Positions 38,168 to 47,659 of a stretch of 64,000 nucleotides of DNA are shown piece by piece (the stretch's first letter is position 1; each line of letters begins with the position of its first letter). The DNA lies in contig NZ_CP107841.1 of assembly GCF_036346855.1 (NCBI RefSeq), positions 7,878,001 to 7,942,000 of the forward strand, given 5' to 3'. Source of the DNA: Streptomyces europaeiscabiei (lineage in GTDB: Bacteria; Actinomycetota; Actinomycetes; Streptomycetales; Streptomycetaceae). Position numbers and translations under genes: made by a program. Under the pieces are notes generated by a model. It was not told the DNA's origin. It saw only the letters and a program-made list of their open reading frames with translations, and searched no databases.

Positions 38168-40102
38168 TCAGACCGGGTCCCATCCGTCCGTGCCGGCCAG
38201 GTACTTCTCGGCGGTGTAGCTGGCCGCCTCGGAGTCGCTCATCTGCGGTGAGTTCGGGCCGAAGCCGGTTCCGTCGCCCCAGTTCCAGTACTCCTTGAAC
38301 CGGGCCGACTGCCAGGGGTAGTCGGGGACCATGTTGGTCCAGGGTTGCGCGTCCTTGATGCCCGCGGCGATCTCGGTCTGCCGGACCACCGCCTGGGGGC
38401 TGACCTCCGGGGCGTTCTTCCACGGCCGGCCGAGGTGCATCGTGTCGTTCGGCACACCGGCGGTCGTGATCCTGCTTCTGATGATCAGGATGCCGTACTT
38501 CTTCCGGTAGTCGGTGTTGGGCGCCAGCACGGTGCCACCGGGCCATGGGAGCGCCTGGATCGAGGACCGGTCGATCACCGCGGTGGCGTTGCCGAAGATG
38601 AAGTCCACGTCGCCCCGGATGAAGCAGCCGACGAAGTACTGCCGGGCCTGGGTCGTGGGCGTCTCTCCCTTGACGAGCAGGGTGTCCTGATGGCTCATGA
38701 TCGAGACGTTGCGGAAGACCTGCCGGTCCCCCATGGCCGCTACCGCGACGGCCTGCGTCTCGTACGGACTGATCTCGGGGTGCGCGGCGCGGTTGAACGT
38801 GTTGCTGATCGTGAGATTCCGGACGGTCAGGTTGGGGGGCCTGAAGGTGGCCACCGCGCTGCCCTGGGTGCCGTACTTCGCGCCGGTCGACGGGTTGATC
38901 ATCCCGTTGCACCTGGAGTTGTGGATGATGACATCCCCGCGCTTGCCGCTGACGCTCTCGATCGTCAGCCAGCTCTTGCCCTTCGGGACGCTGATGACCT
39001 CGTGGTAGACGCCCGTGTCGATGACGATGGTGTTGTCGCCCGAGTTGGGAATGGCGTTGATCGCGTCCTGCACGGTCCAGTAGTCGCCGGTTCCGTCGGC
39101 CGCGACGAGCAACGTGGTTTCCGCCAAGAAGCCCCTGCCCCGGCTGTTCTTGTCCGAGTGGTGGGCCATCATGAGCACTCCCGCGAGCGCCGCCGCGGTC
39201 TCGTAGACGGCGCCGCCGATTTCGAGTTCGGGCGAGAGGGCGGCGCTGGCCACGAGGACCGCACCCAGAAGCGCAGCGCTCATCAGGGACCAGTTGTTGT
39301 GCTGCGCCATGTGTTGCGCGGTGACGATGTACGGCTGACCTTGGCCGAACGCCACCGCGGTCGCAGCCGCTTGGTTCCGGAACCGGGAGGCTTCGGCGAG
39401 TGCCACGATGATCTGAAGGATCGACCGCGCCCCGACAGGGGCTCTGATGAACTCACCGCTGTCCCACAGGTTCATCACGGAGGCGTGCAGGCTGGCGGGA
39501 GTGATCTCCATGCCGTCGCGGGTGGCGCCCTGCTGCGCCAGGTCGCTGTAGTTCGCCAGGCCTTCCCACCGACTGTTCGTGTTCCCGGCGATCTCCCTCC
39601 CGGTGCTGTCCCGGACGGGCCGACGGGCACCCGGCAGCGTTATGTCGCTCTCCAGGTGGTAGAAAGTGCGCCACGCCACGCTGCCGTCGGCGTTCTCGGT
39701 GCCCGACCGCCATCCCATGACGTAAGTGTCCGACCGGCGCATGAACACCCGGATCATCGCGGGCCTGTCCTCGGCGTGCAGGTCGACGGTGATGTACGAG
39801 TTCCGCCCCTCGCTGTCTGTGACGTAAACGGGGCGGCCCGTGGGGTCCCCGTTGCCGTCACTCGGCCTGACCCTGTGGCTGCTGATCGCCTGATTGATGC
39901 CGCGAATCATGTTGGCGTAGCCGGTCCTGGCGTCGGCGGCCTCACTGGTGATTCTCCAGGTGACGTCCGCGCCGTCCGCGGCGCTGGCGCGGCCGGCGCC
40001 GGCGACCACCGTGCCGCCCGCCAGCATGCTGCCGGCCGCCACAGCGATGGCAGTGGCGAGAAATGACCTTCGAGGGAGTTGCCCCTGCGTTTCGGTCGTC
40101 AC
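38168..40102 (-). CDS. Tat-exported fusion of a ribosome-inactivating-protein domain and pectin methylesterase
   Basis: 644 residues. Residues 1-41 are a Tat signal (PRRSFLATAIAVAAGSML). Residues ~46-290 match the ricin A/Shiga-like N-glycosidase layout: Tyr127 (TYVMGW), Tyr148 (TFYHL), Glu237-Arg240 (LAEASRF) and Trp271 (NNWSLM), in the order and approximate spacing of ricin Tyr80, Tyr123, Glu177/Arg180 and Trp211. Residues ~330-644 are a pectin methylesterase beta-helix with GVYHE (364-368), Gln450, Gln472-Asp473, Asp500 (DFIFG) and Arg559/Trp561 (GRPW). Both active sites look complete. A hydrophobic stretch (275-313) joins them. GTG 40102 has AAGGAG. It would demethylate plant pectin and might depurinate ribosomes if delivered (inference). 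Confidence 0.82.
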   Translation of the reverse strand: MTTETQGQLPRRSFLATAIAVAAGSMLAGGTVVAGAGRASAADGADVTWRITSEAADARTGYANMIRGINQAISSHRVRPSDGNGDPTGRPVYVTDSEGRNSYITVDLHAEDRPAMIRVFMRRSDTYVMGWRSGTENADGSVAWRTFYHLESDITLPGARRPVRDSTGREIAGNTNSRWEGLANYSDLAQQGATRDGMEITPASLHASVMNLWDSGEFIRAPVGARSILQIIVALAEASRFRNQAAATAVAFGQGQPYIVTAQHMAQHNNWSLMSAALLGAVLVASAALSPELEIGGAVYETAAALAGVLMMAHHSDKNSRGRGFLAETTLLVAADGTGDYWTVQDAINAIPNSGDNTIVIDTGVYHEVISVPKGKSWLTIESVSGKRGDVIIHNSRCNGMINPSTGAKYGTQGSAVATFRPPNLTVRNLTISNTFNRAAHPEISPYETQAVAVAAMGDRQVFRNVSIMSHQDTLLVKGETPTTQARQYFVGCFIRGDVDFIFGNATAVIDRSSIQALPWPGGTVLAPNTDYRKKYGILIIRSRITTAGVPNDTMHLGRPWKNAPEVSPQAVVRQTEIAAGIKDAQPWTNMVPDYPWQSARFKEYWNWGDGTGFGPNSPQMSDSEAASYTAEKYLAGTDGWDPV

Positions 40103-40384
40103 TTGAGCTCCTTGTCGTTCCGAACCGAGCGCCCCATGAAATGGACTGCGCTGCGCGGCGGTTGCCGATCCTGACGCTGACCTTCATGCCGGTTCAGGCG
40201 CTCACGTACTACTGGCGAGCCCTGACAGGGCACTCCTGAGCGCGGTTCAGAGGCCCGCGGCGCAGGAGGGCGAGCCCTGTCGTGCGTCATGGAAAGAGGT
40301 TCGGCGCGGGGGCTGCCCCGAGGCCATGGGTACTTCTACGGGCCGGGCCCCCGCAGCGGGACCGGGTATTTCTACGGGGTTGTC
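40103..40384. promoter_or_regulatory. 282-bp leader of the RIP-pectinesterase gene
   Basis: No gene is recognised. The interval has the dyad CCCT-GAC-AGGG (40220-40230) and a near-direct repeat GGGTA(C/T)TTCTACGGG (about 40328-40342 and 40364-40378) just after the regulator stop. Promoter boxes could not be chosen with confidence. Confidence 0.35.
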
Positions 40385-42679
40385 CTACGGGGTGGGTCCC
40401 TGGTTCGCTGTCCACCAGGACGCGATCCGGGCGCGGGAACCGAAGGCGAGCTTGGCCAGGATGTTCTCGACGTGGCCGTGGACCGTGCGGGGTGACCGTC
40501 CGAGCGCGGAGGCGATCTGCCGGTTGCTCATGCCTTCGGCGATCAGCGCGGCCACTTCCCGCTCCCGGGGGGTCAGCGGACTCGGGGCGGGGACCGTGGC
40601 GGCTGCCGGGGCCGGGGCGGTCGGCTCGGCCTCGGCGCGCAGGGCGTAGGCGATGGCCTCGGCGGGGCCCCGGTGGCGCCCTCCCTGTACGAGGGCGTCC
40701 TCGTACGCTGCCGGGCCCAGGACCCGTACGATCTCCTCCTCGCACTCGGCGTGCTGGTCGACCATGTGCGGTCCGAACGTGGAGATGCTGGTGTCGATGT
40801 CCCGCCACAGGACACGCGCGGCACCCAGCAGCCGGCCCGCCCGCTGGTGGTCACCGCTCGCGGTGGTGACCCAGGCGAGCTGCTCCAGCATCAGTGCGAC
40901 CCTGATGTAGTCGTTGAAGCCCTGCTCGTTCTCCAACGCGGCCCGGATCATGACCGCGGCCTCCGCCAGGTCGCGGCGCACCCAGGCGTCGTAGCCGAGC
41001 GTCCACTGCGCGTGCGCCCGGGCCAGCCGCTCGTCATGCGCCTCGGCGAGGGCGAGCGCCTGCCTGCAGGTTTCCGTGGTGCCCGGATCCCCGAGGTGGG
41101 CCTGGGCGGTGGCCATGAGAATCAGCGTGTAGACCGCCCCGATCTCCTCGTTCGTCCGCCGGTGGGCGACCACCGCTTCCTCCAGTAAGGACACGGCCTC
41201 CACCAGCCGGCCGCTGAACAACGCCAACGTGCCCCGCAGGTTCTGGACGTGGGCCGACACCACGCGGTCGGCCATCCGCTCGCCCAGCTCCGCGGCCTCG
41301 TCCAGCAACCGGTACGCCGCGGCGTGATCGTGCTGCAGCACCGCCACCCAGGCGGCGACCCACAACCCCCTGGCCCGGGCGGGGCTTGGTTCGGGTGCGG
41401 CGGTGAGCGCGTGGTCGAGCCAGCGGCGTCCCTCACCGAGGAATCCGCCCTCGCACCAGTGGAAGCGCAGCGCGGCGGCCAGTGCCAGCGTGGCTTGGGG
41501 GTCGCCACCCTGTGCCAGCGCCGAGCGCAGATTGGCATGTTCGGCACGCAGCAGGGTCAGGCTTTCCTGCTGGCCGGGGCCGTACCAGCCGTCGGCGAGG
41601 CGCTCGGCGAGGGCCAGGTAGAAATCGCGGTGCCGTCGCAGCGTCCGCTGCTCCTCACCGGACTCGGCGAGCCGCTCCCGCCCGTACTGGCGGATGGTCG
41701 CCAGCAGCCGGTAGCGCGGCAGTCCCTCGCGCCCGCAGGGCAGGACGACGGACTGCACGACGGACTGCACGACCAGCCGGTCGAGGAGGTCCAGCACCTC
41801 GTCGCGGCCGATGCCGTCGCCCGCACACACATCCTCGGCCGCGTCCAGGCAGAAGTCGTCCGCGAAGACCGACAGCCGGTTCCACAGCAGCCGCTCGGCG
41901 GGGGTGCACAGCTCGTGGCTCCAGTCGATCAGTGCGCGTAGCGTCCGCTGGTGCGGCCGGGCGACCCGGCAGCCGCTCGTGAGCAGTCCGAAGCGGTCCT
42001 CCAGCCGGTTCACCGCCTCGTCGACGGTCAGGGTCCGCAGCCGGGACGCGGTCAGCTCGATGGCCAGCGGCAGCCCGTCCAGGTCCTCACACAACCGGAG
42101 GACCTGGGCGCGGTTGCTTTCGGTCACCCGGAACTCCGGGCGCACGGCGATGGTCCGGTCCCGCAGCAGTTCCACCGCGTCGTCCGGCGTCAGCGGAGGG
42201 ACGACGAAGACGTGCTCGCCGTGGATTCCCAGCGCGCGGCGGCTCGTCGTCAGAATGCGCATGCCGCAGGACGCCGACAGCAGCGCATGTGCCAACTCGG
42301 CGCAGGCGTCGATGAGGTGCTCGCAGTTGTCCAGCACGATCAGCGGACTGCGGTGGGTCAGAAAGGCGGCGAGCTGGTCGACGACCGGTCGTGTGCCCAG
42401 GTCCGGCACCCCGAGCGCGGCTGCCACGGTGTTCGCCGTCAGCGACGGGTCCCGCAGTGGCGCCAGATCCACCAGCCACACCCCGTCCGCGAAGTCGGTC
42501 GTCGACGCGGCGGCCACCTGCAGCGCCAGCCGTGTCTTGCCCACCCCGCCCGCACCGGTGAGCGTCAGCAGCCGCGTCGTCCCCAGACGGCGGCGTACTT
42601 CGGCGAGGTCCCGGTACCTGCCCACGAACGTGGTCAGGGCCGCGGGCAGATTCCCCACGGCTGTCGTCCGAATGGTCAT
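40385..42679 (-). CDS. Large ATPase-LuxR transcriptional regulator with a TTA codon
   Basis: 764 residues: P-loop ATPase (GAGGVGKT, 42-49; VLDNCEHL; SRRALGI), a long helical repeat region, and a C-terminal LuxR helix-turn-helix (LTPREREVAALIAEGMSNRQIASALG). ATG 42679 follows AGAAGGA. Codon 498 (41188-41186) is TTA, read in Streptomyces by the developmentally regulated bldA tRNA, so translation should be growth-phase dependent. A 12-bp tandem duplication (VVQSVVQSVV, about 41751-41775) is present. Located 282 bp upstream of the RIP-pectinesterase gene on the same strand, it is the best candidate for its regulator. Confidence 0.85.
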   Translation of the reverse strand: MTIRTTAVGNLPAALTTFVGRYRDLAEVRRRLGTTRLLTLTGAGGVGKTRLALQVAAASTTDFADGVWLVDLAPLRDPSLTANTVAAALGVPDLGTRPVVDQLAAFLTHRSPLIVLDNCEHLIDACAELAHALLSASCGMRILTTSRRALGIHGEHVFVVPPLTPDDAVELLRDRTIAVRPEFRVTESNRAQVLRLCEDLDGLPLAIELTASRLRTLTVDEAVNRLEDRFGLLTSGCRVARPHQRTLRALIDWSHELCTPAERLLWNRLSVFADDFCLDAAEDVCAGDGIGRDEVLDLLDRLVVQSVVQSVVLPCGREGLPRYRLLATIRQYGRERLAESGEEQRTLRRHRDFYLALAERLADGWYGPGQQESLTLLRAEHANLRSALAQGGDPQATLALAAALRFHWCEGGFLGEGRRWLDHALTAAPEPSPARARGLWVAAWVAVLQHDHAAAYRLLDEAAELGERMADRVVSAHVQNLRGTLALFSGRLVEAVSLLEEAVVAHRRTNEEIGAVYTLILMATAQAHLGDPGTTETCRQALALAEAHDERLARAHAQWTLGYDAWVRRDLAEAAVMIRAALENEQGFNDYIRVALMLEQLAWVTTASGDHQRAGRLLGAARVLWRDIDTSISTFGPHMVDQHAECEEEIVRVLGPAAYEDALVQGGRHRGPAEAIAYALRAEAEPTAPAPAAATVPAPSPLTPREREVAALIAEGMSNRQIASALGRSPRTVHGHVENILAKLAFGSRARIASWWTANQGPTP

Positions 42680-43592
42680 GCGTTCCTTCTCGCCTTTCAA
42701 CGACTCGCCCTCGTCCTGGAACATCGAGGAGCATCGAGGACGCTTTTCTGCGGTGGCAGCACGCTTCGTCGCGAGCGATCGAGGTCGCAGTCCTGTCGCC
42801 GTACGCCAGTTGCCGTGCCCCGTCTCCGCAGCCGGAACGAATATGTCGGCGGTGACAATTCCGGTGTGCGGTACTCGGAGTGGCGGATCGGACACACTCT
42901 CCTATATACCGCTGAACAGTATCCATTGGGTGGCGGGTCACCGGTGCCGGCTGTGACTGAGTTCTCATGACCACCTGGCAGTGGCCGACCTCGTACGGAC
43001 GGTGGGACCCGTCGGCGCTCGGGCCGGGCCCCCAGGTTTCACGTGCGTGGGCAGGCAGGGGCGGGACGACAGTCGGGTGGCCGCCGTGCAGGGCCTCAAG
43101 CGAGGAGCGGACCCGAACGCCGGGCGAATGCGCCGACCGTTGGTCGAGGGTGAAGGCGCCCACCACCTCACCTGCCCACCACCTCACCCGCGCGCCCGCG
43201 GGTAGACGAGGCCGAATTCGGGAAGGCGGCCTCCGGGGTGGCGGATCCACGTCGCGGCTGACGGCAGCTGTGACGCGCGACCGTCCCCGGCTTCTTCTCC
43301 ATGGCTTCGGCCGTCTCGGCCTGCGGACGGCCGGGCGCGCGGCGGAGCTGGAGCGACCGGCCCGGCCGACGGCGACAGCGCGCGCGGCGCGGCGGGTTAC
43401 TCCGTCAACGTGCCCATCGCCCGGTCGAGCCACGGCCGGCGGGACAGACCCCTCACAGGCCACCCACCCCGTGGTGATGCCGAGTTCGGCGGCCATCGGC
43501 ACCCTGCCGTCCCAGTGGCCGTCTCGGCGGTCGAGCGTGGCCCTGGTCTTCCCGGTGGACTTCGTGATCTCGAAGGGGCCGGTTCCCCTGCC
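42680..43592. other. 913-bp stretch without an intact gene
   Basis: The first ~300 bp are relatively AT-rich and contain GGTATATAGG (minus strand, near 42901-42910), a possible -10 for the regulator gene. Beyond 42970 reading frames are broken on both strands. One minus-strand run (FEITKSTGKTRATLDRRD, about 43510-43590) looks protein-like but matches nothing I recognise. Confidence 0.4.
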
Positions 43593-43890
43593 ATGGACTC
43601 CGACTCGCACGGCACCCACACCGTCACGACGGCCGCCGGGAACATGGACAGCAGGGTCACCGTCACCGGTCTGGCCGGCCGCGTATCCGGGCTGGCACCC
43701 GCCGCCCGCATCGCCGTCTACAAGGTGTGCTGGGCCGACGGCTGTCCCTACGTGGACGTCGTGGCGGCCGTCAACCAGGCCATGGCCGACGGTGTGGAGT
43801 CATCAACCACTCCATCGGCGGCTATGGCGTCCTCGGCGGCGTCCTCGAACTGGCCATGCCCAACGCGGCCGAGCCTTTCGGCTCCGGGTA
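43593..43890 (+). pseudogene. Remnant of a subtilisin-like (S8) serine protease
   Basis: A fragment around the catalytic histidine: MDSDSHGTHTVTTAAGN, then VTVTGLAGRVSGLAPAARIAVYKVCW and VVAAVNQAMADGVE. After about 43800 the frame shifts, and the next frame continues INHSIGGYGVLGGVLELAM as S8 peptidases do, until a stop near 43890. The Asp and Ser regions of the catalytic triad are gone. Clearly a decayed gene. Confidence 0.75.
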
Positions 43891-43930
43891 GGTCAGCTCC
43901 GGGTAGGCATTCGACCCGGGAGTATTCTCC

Positions 43931-43994
43931 GAAGTCCTCCCGGCTCGACCCGGAACTCGACATGGAATGGAAGTCCTCCCGGCTCGACCCGGAA
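43931..43994. repeat. Two 25-bp direct repeats, period 39
   Basis: An identical 25-bp sequence starting GAAGTCCTCCCGGCTCGACC occurs at 43931-43955 and 43970-43994, immediately before the end of the PAS/phosphatase gene. A shorter repeat GCTCCGGGTAGG is just left of it (about 43881-43907). Confidence 0.7.
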
Positions 43995-43998
43995 TGCA

Positions 43999-46398
43999 TC
44001 AAGGCGTTTCCACGGCGCACTCGGCCCAGATGGTCTTGCCGACCCGGGTCTGGCGGCTGCCCCAGCGCTCGGAGACCTGGGCGACGAGCAGCAGCCCGCG
44101 CCCGCCCTCGTCGAAGACGCGGGCCCGGCGCAGGTGCGGCGCGGTGCTGCTGCCGTCGGACACCTCGCAGATGAGCGCGGAGTCGTGGATCAGCCGCAGC
44201 TCGATGGGGGCGTCGCCGTAGCGGATGGCGTTGGTGACCAGCTCGCTGACGATCAGTTCGATGGTGAACACCGCCTCCGCCAGTCCCCAGGCGGCCACCT
44301 GTTCGCTCGCCATCCTGCGGGCCCTGGCCACGGCCGCGGGGTCCTTCGGCAGCTGCCAGGTGCGTACCTTTCCGGTGTCGAGAGCGGATGTCCGAGCCAG
44401 CATCAGAACGATGTCGTCGGCGGGACTGTCGGTCAACACGGTGCGCAGCACCTGGTCGCAGGTTTCCTCCAGTGGTGCGGCGGGGCCGCTCAACGCCTGG
44501 CGCAGCAAAGTGAGCCCCACCTCGATGTCACGGTCGGCGGCCTCGACCAGTCCGTCGGTGTAAAGGGCGAGCAGGGTGCCCTCCTCCAGCTCCACCTCGG
44601 CGGCTTCGAACGGCAGGCCACCGAGGCCGAGCGGCGGCCCGGCCGGCAGATCCATGAACCGTACGCTGCCGTCGGGAGTGACCAGGGCGGGTGGCGGGTG
44701 CCCGGCGCGGGCTATGGTGCAGCGGCGGGAAACAGGGTCGTACACGGCGTACAGGCAGGTGGCGCCGACCTCCACCGCCGCGTCCTCCGCCCGCTCGCGT
44801 ATGTCCGGGCCCTCCTCCCGGTCGAGCCTGATGACGAGGTCGTCCAGCTGCGTGAGCAGTTCGTCGGGGGCGAGATCGATGTCCGCGAGGGTCCGGACGG
44901 CGGTCCGCAGGCGGCCCATGGTGGCGGATGCCCGGATGCCGTGGCCCACCACGTCGCCCACGACCAGCGCGACCCGAGCGCCGGACAGCGGGATCACGTC
45001 GAACCAGTCCCCGCCGACGTCCGTACCGGAACCGGTCGGCAGGTAGCGGTAGGCCACCTCGATCGCCGCCAGACCCGGCGGCCGCTCGGGAAGGAGGCTG
45101 CGCTGGAGCGCCAGTGCGGCCCGGCGTTCACGGGTGTAACGGCGGGCGTTGTCCACGCTCACAGCCGCTCTGGCGACGATCTCCTCGGCGAGCAGCAGGT
45201 CGTCCTCGCTGAAGGAATCCGCTGTCCGGTGTCGCAGGAAGTGCACCAGCCCCAGGGTCACCCCCCGGGCGCGCAGCGGCACCATCATCACCGAGTGGAT
45301 CACGTATTCGGCCATGGACTCGGAGCGGGCGGGGGAGGACCTGATCCACTCCCGCAGCCCCGGATCTCCTGATATGTGCCGTGTGCCCCGACCGGTGACC
45401 AGCGTCCGCATCGGCTGTGTGCCCACGGGGTAGTGGGTCGTGTCGCCCGAGGCGATCACCGACTCCGGGCAGCCCTCCAGTACCGACCGCTGCGCCGTGC
45501 GGAGAACGGTGACCGGCTCACCCGGCGGTACAGGTCCCGGCTCGTCGCCCAGTACGACGGACTCCAGCAGGTCCACGGTGACGAAGTCCGCGAACTCGGT
45601 CACGGCCACTTCGGCCAGTTCCTCGGCCGTCCGGGTCACGTCCAGGGTGCTGCCGATGATGAGGCCGGCGTTGTTGAGGACCGCCAGGCGGCGGTGGGCC
45701 CAGTACTGCTCCGTGGTGTCGAACACGGTCGAAGACACCCCTCGAGTAGTGCCGGTCTCGTCCTTCAACGGCGAAACGAACATCGACCAGGCATGCGGCC
45801 GGACCTCACCCGGGGCTTGGCCGTGCTCCTCGTGGAACACCATTTCACCGGTGCGCAGGACCTGCCGCTGGAGGCGGTCGTATTCGTCGAAAGGCCAGGT
45901 GGGCTCGATCTCCCACAGGGTCAGGCCCCGCATCTCCTCCTCGGTCCTGCCCATCACCCGCGTCATGATCTCGTTGGCTGCCACGAACCGGGCCTCGCGG
46001 TCGTAGACCGCCACCGGCACCGGGAGTTGCGCGAGCGTGAGGTCCCACAAGGCCACCGCCCCAGGATCGGGCCGCCAGGCCACGTTCGCCGGTGCGGAAG
46101 CGGTCACGAGCCAGAGCCGCTCGGGGCCGGCGTCCGCCAAGGGCGTCCCCTGCAGCCGCACCACGACACGGTCTCCGCCTCGGTGCCGAAGCGCCACCTC
46201 GCTGGTCCACCGGTGCCCGGAGGCCAGATGGCGCCGCGCGGATCCGGGCAGGTCGGCGGCGAGCAGGTCGGCGGCGGGTCGGCCCACGATCTCGAGGGGT
46301 TCGTATCCGAGCAGCTGCTGAGCCCCGGTGCTCCACACCATGATCGCCCCGTCGGCGCCGATCAAGACCGCAAAGTCCTCCGGTACGCGTTCCTCCAC
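43999..46398 (-). CDS. PAS-PAS-GAF-PP2C(SpoIIE)-HATPase signalling protein
   Basis: 799 residues with an RsbU/RsbW-type modular layout: PAS at about 10-110 (VWSTGAQQLLGYEPLEIVGRPAADLL), a second PAS about 115-225, GAF about 245-420, SpoIIE phosphatase about 440-640 (GGDWFDVIPL, VVGDVVGHG, LYTDGLVEA, DDIVLML) and an RsbW-like ATPase about 660-795 (IVSELVTNAIRYG, GGRGLLLVAQVSERWG). Phosphatase and kinase-like domains in one chain suggest control of an anti-sigma/anti-anti-sigma switch. The GTG start at 46398 follows GGAGGG. A decayed relative lies at 57470-58125. Confidence 0.88.
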   Translation of the reverse strand: MEERVPEDFAVLIGADGAIMVWSTGAQQLLGYEPLEIVGRPAADLLAADLPGSARRHLASGHRWTSEVALRHRGGDRVVVRLQGTPLADAGPERLWLVTASAPANVAWRPDPGAVALWDLTLAQLPVPVAVYDREARFVAANEIMTRVMGRTEEEMRGLTLWEIEPTWPFDEYDRLQRQVLRTGEMVFHEEHGQAPGEVRPHAWSMFVSPLKDETGTTRGVSSTVFDTTEQYWAHRRLAVLNNAGLIIGSTLDVTRTAEELAEVAVTEFADFVTVDLLESVVLGDEPGPVPPGEPVTVLRTAQRSVLEGCPESVIASGDTTHYPVGTQPMRTLVTGRGTRHISGDPGLREWIRSSPARSESMAEYVIHSVMMVPLRARGVTLGLVHFLRHRTADSFSEDDLLLAEEIVARAAVSVDNARRYTRERRAALALQRSLLPERPPGLAAIEVAYRYLPTGSGTDVGGDWFDVIPLSGARVALVVGDVVGHGIRASATMGRLRTAVRTLADIDLAPDELLTQLDDLVIRLDREEGPDIRERAEDAAVEVGATCLYAVYDPVSRRCTIARAGHPPPALVTPDGSVRFMDLPAGPPLGLGGLPFEAAEVELEEGTLLALYTDGLVEAADRDIEVGLTLLRQALSGPAAPLEETCDQVLRTVLTDSPADDIVLMLARTSALDTGKVRTWQLPKDPAAVARARRMASEQVAAWGLAEAVFTIELIVSELVTNAIRYGDAPIELRLIHDSALICEVSDGSSTAPHLRRARVFDEGGRGLLLVAQVSERWGSRQTRVGKTIWAECAVETP

Positions 46399-46874
46399 GG
46401 TCCCTCCGGATGTGAGGTCCCTGCTTCATGGACTTCTCGTCCCGTTCAGTCTGACCAGAACGGGGTTCGGCAGCACCTGGGACCCCGTCGACATCCGGGC
46501 ACCCTCTCCAGGATCCCGCCGCACCGACTCCCGCTCAACCGGGGCGGAAGGGATTTTTCGGGCCTTGCTCCGAGGTGTCGACGTCACGAGTGGCAGGGGT
46601 CTGCCGAGCGGATGGGCGGCATCGCCCGGGACAGGTGGCCACGTCGGCGGTGACCACGACACCCTCCCCGAACTCGCGCCCCTCAGGTCGGGAAGCAACG
46701 GCGCCTGCGGGAGCACGTGGCCGCTGACCTGTACGAATCCATCATGTCGATGTCGTCGCGCGGACGCGCGTCGCCAGGCACCCGCCGCGGACATGGGCCT
46801 CAGCCCTGAGCGAAGCTGACAGAAAGCGTGCTTGGGCTTGTGTCCGGTTCTGCGGTGTGCTCGTTGGACAGATC
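46399..46874. other. 476-bp stretch without a recognised gene
   Basis: Contains the leader of the PAS/phosphatase gene at its left and unassignable sequence to the right, ending in a decayed IS. No domain or hairpin of note was seen. Confidence 0.4.
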
Positions 46875-47275
46875 ATGGGGAAGAGCCCGCCGTGGCTGGT
46901 GACGGACGACTTGTGGGTGCGGATCGAACCGCTTCTTCCGGTGCGGTCCCGGCGGGCACGGAATCCGGGACGGCTGCCGTGGGATGACCGGTTGTGCCTG
47001 CAAGGGACCCTCTTCGTTGGCACGCGGGCATCCAGTGGGAGCGGCTGCCGCAGGAACTCGGCTTCGGCTCCGGGATGACCTGCCGACGGCGGCTGCGGGA
47101 CTGGAGCGAGGCCGGTGTGTGGGACAGACTGCACCAGGTGGTGCTGACCGAGCTGCATCAGGCCGGGAAGCTTGACTGGTCCCGGGCGGTGATCGACGGC
47201 TCGCACCGGCAGGCGCGTCGGGGCGCCCCGAAACCGGGCCGAGCCCGATCGACCGCGCCGGACCGGGCTCGAAAC
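46875..47275 (+). pseudogene. Truncated, frameshifted IS5-family transposase
   Basis: MGKSPPWLVTDDLWVRIEPLLPV in one frame continues in another from about 47020 as AGIQWERLPQELGFGSGMTC, then WSRAVIDGSHRQARRG. The fragment stops near GPSPIDRA-type sequence, so the catalytic DDE core is lost. It is related to, but distinct from, the intact IS5 transposase at 19318. Confidence 0.75.
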
Positions 47276-47443
47276 GGAGGAGGGAAGCGGGGCATGCCGG
47301 CGGGGTCAGTCTTGCGGCGGCTTCGGGACAAAGCCCGGAAGGCGGTCCTTGCGCCGCACGAGTACGAGTCCCCATGCTGAGGTTCCCCGCGATGCGGGGA
47401 ACGGTGACAGCAGGTCAGACAGGTCTTTTGAGAGGACCCTGGC

Positions 47444-47635
47444 GATGCCTGCCCCGAGGAAGTACCCGCTGAAGTGGCATGAGTGTGCGGTGCGGAGGTA
47501 CCGGACCGCTGAGCCGAAGCCCGCGATCCGTCGCATGGCCGAGGAACTCGGCGTGCATCACGAGGCTCTGTGAGGCTGGATCCGGCAGGCCGATGCCGAT
47601 GCCGGTGAGCGGGACGGCCTGCTCACACCGTCGGC
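47444..47635 (+). pseudogene. IS3-type orfA remnant with a nonsense codon
   Basis: MPAPRKYPLKWHECAVRRYRTAEPKPAIRRMAEELGVHHEAL is an IS3/IS911-type helix-turn-helix start. TGA (47572-47574) replaces the usual Arg of LRGWIRQ, and the same frame continues GWIRQADADAGERDGLLT. No orfB remains. Confidence 0.7.
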
Positions 47636-47659
47636 CCAGGATGTACACCTCTTGGTGAC

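Noticed and set aside
40289..40495. Small plus-strand frame with GYFYG repeats between the regulator and the RIP-pectinesterase gene
   Set aside because: No ribosome binding site, and it runs antisense into the regulator gene; treated as a DNA direct repeat only.
42967..45372. 801-codon plus-strand open frame
   Set aside because: It runs through the subtilase remnant in the wrong frame and is antisense to the PAS/phosphatase gene.
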